Positions 45,185 through 53,967 of a stretch of 64,000 nucleotides of DNA are shown one piece after another. Every line of letters begins with the position of its first letter. Position 1 is the stretch's first letter. The notes below the pieces were generated by a model. It saw only the letters and a list, made by a program, of their open reading frames with translations, did no database searches and was not told the origin of the DNA. The DNA comes from Paenibacillus barcinonensis (GTDB lineage Bacteria > Bacillota > Bacilli > Paenibacillales > Paenibacillaceae), in assembly GCF_003217495.1 (NCBI RefSeq), contig NZ_QJSW01000022.1, forward strand, positions 1 through 64,000. The letters are read 5' to 3'. The translations under genes and the position numbers were made by a program.

Positions 45185-46282
45185 TTAGTGCGAACGTCCA
45201 GGAATAACGCCTGTCTCTTCATACGCTTCAACGATTTTGTCGATTTCTTTCTTCAGTTCCTCCACCATGATCTCTTCCGGCACTTTACGGATCATCTGAC
45301 CATGACGGAACAAGAGACCTTCTCCGCGAGCACCGGCAATACCGATATCCGCTTCCTTCGCTTCGCCTGGACCATTCACTGCACAGCCCAGCACTGATAC
45401 TTTGATCGGCACCTTCAGCTTGGAAATATACTCTTCTACTTCATTAGCAATGGAGAACAGATCAATATCCAGTCGGCCGCAGGTTGGACAAGAGATCAGT
45501 GTGGCTGCATTCGAAATCAACCCAAACGTTTTGAGCAAATCGCGCGCAACCTTGATCTCTTCAACAGGATCAGCACTCAGCGAGATCCGCATGGTCGAAC
45601 CAATCCCCATGGAGAGCAAAGCTCCCATACCTGCTGAACTCTTGATCGTGCCCGAGAATAATGTTCCTGCTTCGGTAATCCCAAGGTGCAATGGATACGG
45701 AATAATCTGAGCCGCCTTCGTATATGCTTCAATCGCCATTGGTACGTCCGACGCCTTGAGAGATACGATAATATCATGGAAATCAAGCTCTTCCAGTATA
45801 CCAATGTGATACAAGGCACTTTCAACCATGGCATCCGCTGTAGGATAGCCATACTTCTCAAGCAAATGATTCTCAAGTGAGCCCGCATTCACCCCGATTC
45901 GAATCGGGATGCCTTTATCTTTACAAGCCTTGACAACCTCTTCGACCTTGGCACGTTTACCGATGTTACCCGGATTAATCCGCACTTTATCAATGCCGTT
46001 CTCGATGGCTAACAGCGCCAGCTTGTAGTTAAAATGAATATCAGCAACCAGCGGAATGTGAATCCGCTTTTTGATTTCCTTAATCGCTGCCGCAGCTTCT
46101 TCGTTATTAACCGTTACACGCACAACCTGGCATCCAGCTTCCTCCAAGCGCAGAATCTCTGCTACAGTGGCCTCGACGTCAGCCGTTTTGGTTGTACACA
46201 TACTCTGGATAATAACCTCGTTACTGCCGCCAATCGTCAAGTTCCCTACCTTTACGGGACGGGTATCCTGTCTTAAATACAT
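45185..46282 (-). CDS. ispG: 4-hydroxy-3-methylbut-2-enyl diphosphate synthase (flavodoxin/ferredoxin-dependent)
   Basis: 365 aa. The second to last enzyme of the MEP isoprenoid pathway. The [4Fe-4S] cysteines lie in SCPTCGRLDID and VLGCAVNGPGEA near the C-terminus; the N-terminal half is a TIM barrel. The start is ATG at 46280-46282 (MYLRQDTRP) after GGGAGAG; a frame of nine more residues is unsupported. It stands between clpX and lonB, an insertion compared with B. subtilis. Confidence 0.96.
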   Translation of the reverse strand: MYLRQDTRPVKVGNLTIGGSNEVIIQSMCTTKTADVEATVAEILRLEEAGCQVVRVTVNNEEAAAAIKEIKKRIHIPLVADIHFNYKLALLAIENGIDKVRINPGNIGKRAKVEEVVKACKDKGIPIRIGVNAGSLENHLLEKYGYPTADAMVESALYHIGILEELDFHDIIVSLKASDVPMAIEAYTKAAQIIPYPLHLGITEAGTLFSGTIKSSAGMGALLSMGIGSTMRISLSADPVEEIKVARDLLKTFGLISNAATLISCPTCGRLDIDLFSIANEVEEYISKLKVPIKVSVLGCAVNGPGEAKEADIGIAGARGEGLLFRHGQMIRKVPEEIMVEELKKEIDKIVEAYEETGVIPGRSH

Positions 46283-46402
46283 GAGTGATTTCTCTCCCCA
46301 CAACGTCAAAGCTCCACTCTGACAAAAGACTAAATATACGCCTTCTGCCCAAGTGGAGAACTGACAAGTCTATATTTCAGAGCTCAGCTGAAGAAGTGCC
46401 GC

Positions 46403-47656
46403 TTAGGCACTTTCCTCCTGCTTATCGTCCTTCGATTGGCCAAGTTCAGGCACAACTTTTTTCTCAACGACTTCTTCGGTGATGACACAGCTGGTCACAT
46501 CTTCACGTGAAGGCACTTCATACATAATATCCAGCATGATGCCTTCAATGATTGCACGCAAACCACGTGCACCCGTGTTTCGCTTGATTGCTTCTTTGGC
46601 AATCGCCAGCAATGCACCCGGTTCAAATACCAGGTTTACATTATCCAGCTCAAGCAGTTTTTGATATTGCTTCGTCAAGGCATTTTTCGGTTCGGACAAA
46701 ATCCGTACCAACGTATCCTCATCCAGCGGCTCCAACGTAGAGATGACTGGCAGACGTCCTACGAATTCAGGAATCAGACCGAATTTCAGCAGGTCCTCCG
46801 GCAATACCAAGCCCAGGTATTCACCCGGCTTCAAATCTTTTTGCTCGGTAGCGGCATTAAAGCCAATGACTTTTTTACCGATCCGGCGTTTAATCATCTG
46901 CTCCAGGCCGTCAAAAGCACCGCCACAGATAAACAGGATGTTTGTTGTATCAATCTGAATGAATTCTTGATGAGGGTGCTTACGGCCACCTTGTGGCGGT
47001 ACAGAAGCAACGGTTCCTTCAAGAATTTTCAGCAACGCCTGCTGTACACCTTCACCGGATACGTCACGCGTAATGGACGGATTTTCCGATTTGCGTGCCA
47101 CTTTATCAATCTCATCAATATAGATAATGCCGCGCTCTGCTTTTTCCACGTCATAGTCCGCTGCCTGGATCAGCTTGAGCAGGATGTTCTCTACATCCTC
47201 ACCCACGTATCCGGCTTCAGTCAATGAAGTCGCATCCGCAATAGCAAAAGGAACGTTCAGAATTTTTGCCATCGTTTGTGCAAGCAACGTTTTACCGGAA
47301 CCTGTAGGTCCTAACAGCAAAATATTACTTTTGGACAACTCTACATCCTCAATTTTGCTTTGAGTATTAATGCGTTTGTAGTGATTGTACACTGCAACAG
47401 ACAATGATTTTTTAGCTTGATCCTGACCGATAACATACTGATCAAGGATATCACGAATTTCTTTTGGCTTCGGAATATCTTTCAGATCCAGCTCTTCATC
47501 ATGACCGAGCTCTTCCTCTACAATTTCGGTGCAGAGTTCAATACATTCATCACAGATATACACGCCTGGTCCTGCAACCAGTTTACGTACCTGTTCTTGA
47601 GATTTACCGCAAAAAGAGCATTTCAGCTGCCCTTTCTCGTCGTTAAATTTAAACAT
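46403..47656 (-). CDS. clpX: ATP-dependent Clp protease, unfoldase subunit ClpX
   Basis: 417 aa AAA+ unfoldase that feeds proteins to ClpP. The zinc-binding domain uses Cys13, Cys16, Cys35 and Cys38. Walker A is GPTGSGKTLLAQT (about residue 116), and IGF, the ClpP-docking loop, lies in RIGKKVIGFN. It starts 12 bases after the clpP stop, forming a clpP-clpX operon. Here clpP is next to clpX, unlike in B. subtilis. Confidence 0.98.
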   Translation of the reverse strand: MFKFNDEKGQLKCSFCGKSQEQVRKLVAGPGVYICDECIELCTEIVEEELGHDEELDLKDIPKPKEIRDILDQYVIGQDQAKKSLSVAVYNHYKRINTQSKIEDVELSKSNILLLGPTGSGKTLLAQTMAKILNVPFAIADATSLTEAGYVGEDVENILLKLIQAADYDVEKAERGIIYIDEIDKVARKSENPSITRDVSGEGVQQALLKILEGTVASVPPQGGRKHPHQEFIQIDTTNILFICGGAFDGLEQMIKRRIGKKVIGFNAATEQKDLKPGEYLGLVLPEDLLKFGLIPEFVGRLPVISTLEPLDEDTLVRILSEPKNALTKQYQKLLELDNVNLVFEPGALLAIAKEAIKRNTGARGLRAIIEGIMLDIMYEVPSREDVTSCVITEEVVEKKVVPELGQSKDDKQEESA

Positions 47657-47668
47657 GAAACCACCCCT

Positions 47669-48259
47669 TTAGGAATTGATCGGTCTGCTGAGCACCTGGT
47701 CAATAATGCCGTACGTTTTCGCTTCTTCAGCGCTCATGAAAAAGTCACGGTCTGTATCCCGCTCAATTTTATCAAGGGGCTGACCTGTACGATCAACATA
47801 TATTTGATTCAGTTTCTGACGAGTTTTAATGATCCATTCCGCGTGAATTTTAATATCCGCAGCCTGTCCCTGTACGCCGCCAAGCGGCTGGTGAATCATG
47901 ACTTCACTGTTCGTAAGCGCGTATCTTTTGCCAGGAGCACCTGCAGTCAGCAGCAGCGAACCCATGCTTGCTGCCATTCCTACGCAAATGGTCGATACAT
48001 CAGGCTTGATAAATTGCATCGTATCGTATATACCCATCCCTGCAGTAACAGAACCACCAGGTGAATTAATGTACAAGCTGATATCCTTCTCCGGATCGTC
48101 GGCTGCCAAAAATAAAAGCTGAGCTATGACAAGATTGGCTACATCGTCATCAATCGCACTGGTTAGAAAAATAATGCGATCCTTCAGCAAACGTGAATAT
48201 ATATCGTAAGAACGCTCGCCTCGATTGGTTTGTTCAACAACCATTGGCACCAGACTCAT
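47669..48259 (-). CDS. clpP: ATP-dependent Clp protease, proteolytic subunit ClpP
   Basis: 196 aa serine protease forming a double heptamer. The catalytic triad is Ser98 (GMAASMG), His123 (MIHQPLGG) and Asp172. The N-terminal loop is conserved. A ribosome site GAGGTTGGTCTC precedes the ATG. It is the first gene of clpP-clpX, with its own promoter. No CtsR-type heptad repeat was recognised upstream. Confidence 0.98.
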   Translation of the reverse strand: MSLVPMVVEQTNRGERSYDIYSRLLKDRIIFLTSAIDDDVANLVIAQLLFLAADDPEKDISLYINSPGGSVTAGMGIYDTMQFIKPDVSTICVGMAASMGSLLLTAGAPGKRYALTNSEVMIHQPLGGVQGQAADIKIHAEWIIKTRQKLNQIYVDRTGQPLDKIERDTDRDFFMSAEEAKTYGIIDQVLSRPINS

Positions 48260-48321
48260 GAGACCAACCTCTTTTCTACATGTAATTAGACATAGGCTGA
48301 CTGTAAAGCAAACCCAAAATC

Positions 48322-48350
48322 ATTTTAACATGTTCCTGTGACAATGTCAT
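48322..48350 (-). promoter_or_regulatory. clpP-clpX promoter
   Basis: On the minus strand ATGACA (48345-48350) and TAAAAT (48322-48327) are 17 bases apart, each one mismatch from the sigma-A consensus. The distance to the ATG is about 62 bases. Confidence 0.65.
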
Positions 48351-48572
48351 TTTTCAGAAATCACGTCATCTTGCGGTTGTTTACGATTAAGCCTGATCAT
48401 ATTTAACCATGTTTTCTATGTATGTGCAAATTACAACCATCCTATGCCGTCTTGCCTTTTTTTATTTCACTTCAAGTGCAAAGGAATGGAACTTACGAAA
48501 ACCGGGCACCGTGTAACAAAAATTAATAACTTCCAATTCATCACTCACATTGCTATAAATTGGATGCACCAA

Positions 48573-48610
48573 TTTAAAAATAAGGCACGTAATGAACTCA
48601 CGTGCCTTAT
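48573..48610 (-). terminator. Terminator after tig
   Basis: The minus-strand stem AAGGCACGTgaG-TTC-ATtACGTGCCTT is followed by ATTTTTAAATT. It lies 36 bases after the tig stop. Confidence 0.9.
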
Positions 48611-48644
48611 CATTTATAAAGCCGCCAAACTCAGACAGCTTGTC

Positions 48645-49985
48645 TTATTTTCCGTCAGCTTCTGCAGCAGCTTCCTCAGCTGGAGCTTCAACCGGCTCAA
48701 CAACTTTGCTGTTCTCTACGAGAACGTCAATTGTTTTGCGCAATTTAACTTCATCACGAAGGCTCTCCAGAGAACCATTACCTTCAAGGATGCCACGAAT
48801 CTCTTCAGCAGGACGCTTGTAAGATTCAGCCATTTTCTCGAGCTCTTGGTTCACTTCTTCATCGGATACTTCGATGTTTTCCGCTTTACCTACTGCTTCA
48901 AGCACCAGGTTGTTGCGTACACGCTTCGCAGCATCATCTTGCATCTGTGCTCTCAGATCCGCTTGAGTCTGACCGGAGAAGCTCAGGAACATTTCAAGGT
49001 TCATACCTTGGTTGCGAAGACGGTTGTCGAAATCACGCATCATGTTCTGTACTTCGCTTTCAACCATTGCAGAAGGGATGTCCACTTCAGCGTTCTCAGC
49101 GACTTTTTCTACAACTGCATTTTCCTGTGCAGCCTTGAACTCGTCAGCTTTACGGGATTCCAGTTGTGTTTTGAGGTCAGCTTTGTACTCTTCCAGCGTA
49201 TCAAATTCACTTACATCTTTAGCAAACTCATCATCCAGCTCTGGAAGTTGTTTGCGTTTGATTTCATGAATTTTCACTTTAAATACCGCTTGTTTGCCAG
49301 CCAGTTCAGCTGCATGGTAGCTCTCTGGGAAAGTTACTTCCACGTCTTTGAAGTCGCCAGTGGACATACCCACAACTTGCTCTTCAAAACCTGGAATGAA
49401 TGTGTTGGAACCCAGCTCCAGGGAATAACGCTCTGCTTTACCACCTTCGAAAGGTACGCCATCCACAGAACCGTCAAAGTCGATTACAGCAACATCGCCG
49501 TTCGCTGCAGAAGCTTCGTCAACAACAACCAGTTCAGCATGACGCTGTTGCAAACGCTCCAGCTCTTCTGTTACTTCTGCATCCGTTACTTCAGATTTAG
49601 CTACAGCAACTTCGATTCCTTTGTAGTCACCCAGAGTAACTTCAGGTTTCACTGTTACTTTAGCTTTAAATTTGAAAGTTTGTCCTTTAGCGAATTGCTC
49701 GATGTCTACATCAGGACGATCTACCGGGAAGATATCCGTTTGGTCAATCGCTTCTGTGTAAGCTTCAGGAAGCAAAATGTCGATTGCGTCTTGATAAAGG
49801 CTCTCTACTCCGAAACGAGCTTCGAAGATGGAACGTGGCACTTTACCTTTACGGAATCCTGGCACGTTTGCTTGTTTAACTACTTTATTAAAAGCTTTGT
49901 CAAGTGCTGCAGTTACACGATCTGCACTGACTTCAACCTCAAGAACCCCAAGGTTCTTCTCTATCTTTTCCCAAGTTGCTTTCAT
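48645..49985 (-). CDS. tig: Trigger factor
   Basis: 446 aa ribosome-bound chaperone. The N-terminal ribosome-binding segment has the signature FRKGKVPRSIFEARFG (about residue 43). The PPIase (FKBP-like) domain lies at about 160-245 and the long C-terminal helical chaperone domain follows. The acidic Ala/Glu-rich tail is common in Firmicutes. The gene order ysoA-tig-clpX resembles B. subtilis, with clpP inserted. Confidence 0.97.
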   Translation of the reverse strand: MKATWEKIEKNLGVLEVEVSADRVTAALDKAFNKVVKQANVPGFRKGKVPRSIFEARFGVESLYQDAIDILLPEAYTEAIDQTDIFPVDRPDVDIEQFAKGQTFKFKAKVTVKPEVTLGDYKGIEVAVAKSEVTDAEVTEELERLQQRHAELVVVDEASAANGDVAVIDFDGSVDGVPFEGGKAERYSLELGSNTFIPGFEEQVVGMSTGDFKDVEVTFPESYHAAELAGKQAVFKVKIHEIKRKQLPELDDEFAKDVSEFDTLEEYKADLKTQLESRKADEFKAAQENAVVEKVAENAEVDIPSAMVESEVQNMMRDFDNRLRNQGMNLEMFLSFSGQTQADLRAQMQDDAAKRVRNNLVLEAVGKAENIEVSDEEVNQELEKMAESYKRPAEEIRGILEGNGSLESLRDEVKLRKTIDVLVENSKVVEPVEAPAEEAAAEADGK

Positions 49986-50120
49986 TGTATACTTTCCCCT
50001 CCAAAATTCACATGTTCACGTAGGCGATCACGCACAAAATAACCATTTTAGTATAAACAAGTTTACATTCTTTTTCAAGGGGAATCCCTTGATACAGTTT
50101 AAGGTAAACGTTTCCGTCCT

Positions 50121-51071
50121 TTAATTGCTATCCAAACCGGCCGAAACAAACTGTTTCATAGAGCGATATGCCTGCTCCAGCCTGAACCTCATTGCACCAG
50201 TTACAGCGTACATCGAGCGCGTATTCTCTTCATCATGAGAACCGCCGAGACTGTCCGCCACCGTCATATGTAGTGCAGCGGCCCATATGTCTGCCATCGC
50301 ATCATTTTCCTCAAGCATTGAATGGTAATCCCGCGTTCCATAAACTGCCATAACATATTGTATCCACAATTCCTGGGCAAAATAAAAGAGTGTAGGCTCA
50401 TGAACCTCCGTCTGATCCGCCACCCGTTCCAGTATCTGCACGATCGGCAGTGGGAACTCCTCCGGCTTGAGCGGTACGGCAGCCACATCAATTTCTACCT
50501 CTTCTTCGCCTCTGGTAAATTGAATGATATCCTGCATCCCTCGGCGGCGCAAGGTTTGCAGCACCCTGAACTGCAGCAGTGGATGAAGCGACTTCGTTTG
50601 CAGCCAGCGGACAAGTTCCTCATCTACCTTGGCAACGTCCAGAAATGCTAACTGCTCCAGCGCCAGCATCGTCTGTTCAGACAACGGTCCTTCCATAACG
50701 GTACGAAGAAGCTTCTCGGCGTAACCATCGTCTTGTGCAAGCTTTAGCCTGGCATGCTGCCTAGCCATGTCTTCCTCACTGACATCTTCCTCATCATCCT
50801 GCTCTGGCTCCGCTGTGCGACTCGCTGGCATTTCCATCGCTTCATATTGAGGAAAAGCAGCCTGGAGCCATTCCAGCAAGGCCCGCCATTCATCGTAATG
50901 ACGCTCTTCCTGTCCTTGGCATTGCAACAAAAAGCGAAGCAACTCCATTGCTTCACTATAACGTTCATTTTCGAGCATTACCGTCAATTGTATTTGATAG
51001 TAGTCCAGCGTTTTTGGAAACAGCACAATCTTGTTATTGTGCGAATTTTCCGGGGTTGTGGATTCCTTAAT
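50121..51071 (-). CDS. TPR/repeat-like cytosolic protein, YsoA-like; possible AUU start
   Basis: About 316 aa. Helical, acidic, with paired helices at about 14-60 (YYQIQLTVMLENERYSEAM) and an EEDVSEEDMARQ segment near residue 85. The position directly upstream of tig is that of B. subtilis ysoA, a TPR-type protein of unknown function. The start is a problem: AGAGGAGGTG lies 5 bases before ATT at 51069-51071, while the nearest in-frame ATG (51114-51116) has no ribosome site. ATT may be the true start, or ATG 51116 gives 331 aa. No enzyme motif was found. Confidence 0.75.
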   Translation of the reverse strand: MKESTTPENSHNNKIVLFPKTLDYYQIQLTVMLENERYSEAMELLRFLLQCQGQEERHYDEWRALLEWLQAAFPQYEAMEMPASRTAEPEQDDEEDVSEEDMARQHARLKLAQDDGYAEKLLRTVMEGPLSEQTMLALEQLAFLDVAKVDEELVRWLQTKSLHPLLQFRVLQTLRRRGMQDIIQFTRGEEEVEIDVAAVPLKPEEFPLPIVQILERVADQTEVHEPTLFYFAQELWIQYVMAVYGTRDYHSMLEENDAMADIWAAALHMTVADSLGGSHDEENTRSMYAVTGAMRFRLEQAYRSMKQFVSAGLDSN

Positions 51072-51249
51072 GGGAGCACCTCCTCTGTTCCTGAATCTCC
51101 ATTTGGAATCAACCATGAATAGATATATATCAACGAATATTGATCTATTTTCCGAGTTCACCTGATATTCTAACATAACCTTAAATAGAATGAAAAAAAC
51201 GTTACAGCCGCCAAATATCATATACGAAAATGGCATGAAAATAAAACAT

Positions 51250-51278
51250 TTGATATTATATTTTATTTATGATAAAAT
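51250..51278 (+). promoter_or_regulatory. Promoter of the left tRNA-Arg gene
   Basis: TTGATA (51250-51255) and TAAAAT (51273-51278) are separated by 17 bases in an AT-rich stretch, about 24 bases upstream of the tRNA. It is outside the repeat shared with the right tRNA copy. Confidence 0.75.
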
Positions 51279-51301
51279 CATTTTTGCTTGAAAAATTTCA
51301 T

Positions 51302-51375
<74 letters not shown>

Positions 51376-51514
51376 TTTATAAAAAGAAGCTTCCTTCGGG
51401 AAGCTTTTTTTTTTGCGTTCTGGGGATGAGAACCCCATGGGTTCGTCGGAGCATAGCCTTCGGGAGCATTCACTTCGCAGTCTCGACTGTAAGGAGAGTA
51501 TCCCTCCTGGGACG
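51376..51514 (+). repeat. tRNA-tail repeat, left unit 1 (139 bp)
   Basis: Starts directly after the tRNA with TTATAAAAAG and a terminator hairpin AAGCTTCC-TTCG-GGAAGCTT plus T run (51386-51415). A GGGG-ATGAGAA-CCCC hairpin follows, then CAGTC-TC-GACTG, and the unit ends with TCCCTCCTGGGACG, the last 14 bases of the tRNA. The first terminator should end the tRNA transcript. Short reading frames across the repeat are not genes. Confidence 0.9.
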
Positions 51515-51650
51515 TTATAAAAAGAAGCTTCCTTCGGGAAGCTTTTTTTTGCGTTCTGGGGATGAGAACCCCATGGGTTCGTCGGAGCATAGCCTTCGGG
51601 AGCATTCACTTCGCAGTCTCGACTGTAAGGAGAGTATCCCTCCTGGGACG
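51515..51650 (+). repeat. tRNA-tail repeat, left unit 2 (136 bp)
   Basis: Nearly identical to the unit before it (shorter T run). It again contains the AAGCTTCC-TTCG-GGAAGCTT terminator and ends with the tRNA tail TCCCTCCTGGGACG at 51637-51650. Confidence 0.9.
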
Positions 51651-51727
51651 TTATAAAAAGAAGCTTCCTTCGGGAAGCTTTTTTTTTGCGTTCAAGGGAT
51701 AAGAACCCCAACGGGTTCGTCGGAGGA
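51651..51727 (+). repeat. tRNA-tail repeat, left unit 3 (truncated)
   Basis: Begins like the other units with TTATAAAAAG, the same terminator and GGGATAAGAACCCC, but loses similarity after GGGTTCGTCGGAG (about 51726). Its GTTCAAGGGAT variant is closer to the right-side units than to left units 1 and 2. Confidence 0.85.
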
Positions 51728-51763
51728 GCAGGGCTCAGCGCCTCGAAACGGCACCAAATCATG

Positions 51764-51960
51764 CCAACGATCACCAGTAACGCTATTGGCCCGATTGTTG
51801 GCGTTTTGAAATTCTAATGATCACCAGAGAGCTTATTTCTTCATTTTGGCGTTTTCTTGGGCATTTTCGTGCAATTTTGCCTAAATAGCGTTTCTGAGGA
51901 TCGTTAGAATGGGAAAAGCCCCTTTTCCCGCTAAATAAGGTTACTCAGGATCGTTAGGAG
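51764..51960. repeat. Cluster of four related short repeats in head-to-head order
   Basis: Two copies in forward orientation (51881-51908 and 51931-51957) share CTAAATA, GTTnCTnAGGATCGTTAG and lie 50 bases apart. Two copies in reverse orientation (51765-51789 and 51814-51838) contain ATCACCAG followed by TAACGCTATT or AGAGCTTATT, 49 bases apart. The pairs can form a long imperfect hairpin. A GGGAAAAGCCCCTTTTCCC palindrome lies between the forward copies. No coding function is visible. Confidence 0.7.
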
Positions 51961-52353
51961 GGTTAGGAGGGGACGCTTGGGTTGGAGCAATGCGAAACCT
52001 TCTGGATATCACCTCTACCTATAGATGTATCCACACTTTCATTACTATACTATTAGTATCTTTATTTTCATTACTATCTTTACACGGCACTTTCTATGCA
52101 CTCCTCCCAGTTTTTATTAACTATCACTAGGTTTTACGCCTGCCTGAAGCTCACCTCTTACTATCTGCCTCTGATGCGCACTCTTGGAGCTACGCACTCC
52201 GCTCCACACATGCACTCTCTTACCCGCTTGATCCTGCTAACATGGCTATCTCCTCCAACACTGTTCACCTTCGTCCACTCTGCTTGTGTCTGTTTTGAGT
52301 CGCCCGAGATGGAGATACTGCATCTGTTAAGTTTTACATTTCATTGCCCCATG

Positions 52354-52382
52354 TTGACACACAATGTTATGCTTGCTTAATG
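52354..52382 (+). promoter_or_regulatory. Candidate promoter of the MFS transporter gene
   Basis: A perfect -35 TTGACA (52354-52359) and a -10 TTAATG (52377-52382) are spaced by 17 bases. The -10 is poor. The leader to the start codon would be about 135 bases. Confidence 0.45.
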
Positions 52383-52522
52383 GTCATTGTAACAATCCAT
52401 ACATAACCATTTTCTTGTGAGCCCATATTTTTCTTATGAGGCTATATTATTCAGCTCGCATATGACGGAGATCTTACTTCATATACACTCTTTTTCAACC
52501 AACGATAAACAGGAGATTGATT

Positions 52523-53785
52523 ATGTCATCACATACCCAACAACAACACCAGCACATCCTTCCTTCAACGGAACAAGAACAGTCCCAGCACGGGACAGAG
52601 CAACCACAGCAGACATCCAGAAATTACGCGTTGTTACTTGCTGGAATCATCGTACTTGCCGCTACGATGCGTTCACCCATTACAGCCACAGGTCCCGTTG
52701 TCGAATTGATTCGTTCAGACACCGGGATCGGGCATACCATGGCTGGATTATTAACGTCACTGCCTTTGATTGCCTTTGCAGCTGTGTCACCTTTCGCCCC
52801 TCGCCTTGCCAAACGCTTTGGGCTGGAGACCGCCCTCTTGCTTGCAGTAATCATTGTTACGGGCGGTATTACTTTACGGCTGCTGCCCTCTATTGTCGCT
52901 TTATATGCAGGGACAGCTCTTCTTGGGTGCGGAATTGCGCTTAGCAATGTGCTCTTGCCAAGTCTGATCAAGCGTGATTTCCCGTTACGTGTCGGCATGG
53001 TCACAGGGCTGTACTCGGTTTCCATGAATATGTTTGCCTCGATCTCGTCAGGCATCAGTGTACCCGTAGCAAAAGCCACTTCGCTTGGATGGAGAGCCTC
53101 ACTAGGGATGTGGGTCATCTTCTCCCTCTTGGCTGTTTTGCTATGGCTTCCCCAAGCATGGAAGGGCCGACAACAGATGTTATATGTCACCTCCCAAAAC
53201 GAAGGCACGCCCTCACGACTACGAACGTCTTCCTTGGCTTGGTTCGTGACGTTGTTTATGGGGCTGCAGTCGTTCATTTTCTATACCACCATTACCTGGC
53301 TTCCCGAGATTCTGGCGGACCAAGGCTTCAGTGCCACCTCGGCAGGCTGGATGCTCTCTCTGATGCAGCTGGTGAGCGTTCCTGTCACCTTCATCGTGCC
53401 GATCCTTGCTGGAAGAACGAAGGACCAGCGACTGCTAACCACCATCACATGTATGTCTCTGATCTTCGGGTATGCCTTGTTATTTACCGGCACGCCTGCG
53501 CTAGTTACGACCGGAGTAGCGTTAGCCGGGGTTGGTGCAGGAGCTTCCTTTGGACTGGTCACCATGTTTTTTGTGCTACGCACCACTCATGCGCGAGAAG
53601 CTGCGCGTTTGTCGGGTATGGCTCAATCCTTCGGATATCTGCTTGCGGCGGGCGGCCCCTTGCTCTTTGGCCTGCTGCACGACTGGACCCATGGCTGGAC
53701 ACTCCCGTTGCTCATTCAGGTCTCTCTTGCAATTGTGCTGCTGGTAACCGGAATTCAGGCAAGCAAAGACCGAACCATTTCTTAG
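52523..53785 (+). CDS. MFS transporter, CynX/NimT (cyanate-type) family
   Basis: 420 aa with about twelve membrane helices. A hydrophilic, Gln/His-rich N-terminus (about 1-34) precedes the first helix (ALLLAGIIVLAATMRSPITATGP), and RSPITATGPVV is typical of the CynX/NimT/YeaN subfamily of MFS. The substrate cannot be told; members are linked to cyanate, nitroimidazole or other small molecules. The start is ATG at 52523-52525 (MSSHTQ), 7 bases after AGGAG; an upstream TTG overlaps the ribosome site. It lies alone on the plus strand, convergent with the protease gene. Confidence 0.88.
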   Translation: MSSHTQQQHQHILPSTEQEQSQHGTEQPQQTSRNYALLLAGIIVLAATMRSPITATGPVVELIRSDTGIGHTMAGLLTSLPLIAFAAVSPFAPRLAKRFGLETALLLAVIIVTGGITLRLLPSIVALYAGTALLGCGIALSNVLLPSLIKRDFPLRVGMVTGLYSVSMNMFASISSGISVPVAKATSLGWRASLGMWVIFSLLAVLLWLPQAWKGRQQMLYVTSQNEGTPSRLRTSSLAWFVTLFMGLQSFIFYTTITWLPEILADQGFSATSAGWMLSLMQLVSVPVTFIVPILAGRTKDQRLLTTITCMSLIFGYALLFTGTPALVTTGVALAGVGAGASFGLVTMFFVLRTTHAREAARLSGMAQSFGYLLAAGGPLLFGLLHDWTHGWTLPLLIQVSLAIVLLVTGIQASKDRTIS

Positions 53786-53845
53786 TTGGATAAAAAAACA
53801 CCCCCAGGGACACGTCTCGCTCCCTCCCTGTAAGCACACAACAAG

Positions 53846-53884
53846 AAACAGCCTCGCCCTGTACTCAACAGGGGAGGCCGTTTC
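53846..53884. terminator. Bidirectional terminator between MFS and protease genes
   Basis: AACAGCCTCGCCCTGT-ACTC-AACAGGGGAGGCCGTT forms a strong stem with one bulge. It is followed by TTTCTC on the plus strand and TTTCTTGTTG on the minus strand, between two convergent genes. Confidence 0.8.
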
Positions 53885-53967
53885 TCATATCTCGCTGTCG
53901 TACGTGCGGCTTTATGCCGGAACGGGCGAGGGCTTTACTTTTCCAGACAAAGATGATTTGATCGCAT

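Larger units (their letters stand above)
48260..48644 (-). other. Intergenic region between tig and clpP
   Basis: 385 bases with no gene. The right side holds the tig terminator (48573-48609) and the left side the clpP promoter (48322-48350). Between about 48360 and 48570 I see nothing I can name. Confidence 0.7.
51728..52522. other. Non-coding stretch before the MFS gene
   Basis: About 795 bases without a convincing gene. 51764-51960 is a repeat cluster listed separately. 51995-52350 is pyrimidine-rich on the plus strand (many CT, TACT and ACTATC runs), contains stops in all frames at moderate spacing, and I can name nothing in it. 52354-52382 holds a candidate promoter for the MFS gene. 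Confidence 0.6.

Noticed and set aside
48444..50042. A 532-codon plus-strand frame opposite trigger factor
   Set aside because: It is antisense to a clear tig gene, rich in Phe, Cys and His as expected from reading the wrong strand, and has no ribosome site or domain.
51376..51727. CRISPR-like array
   Set aside because: Units are about 136 bp and repeat nearly in full, with no variable spacers and no cas genes.
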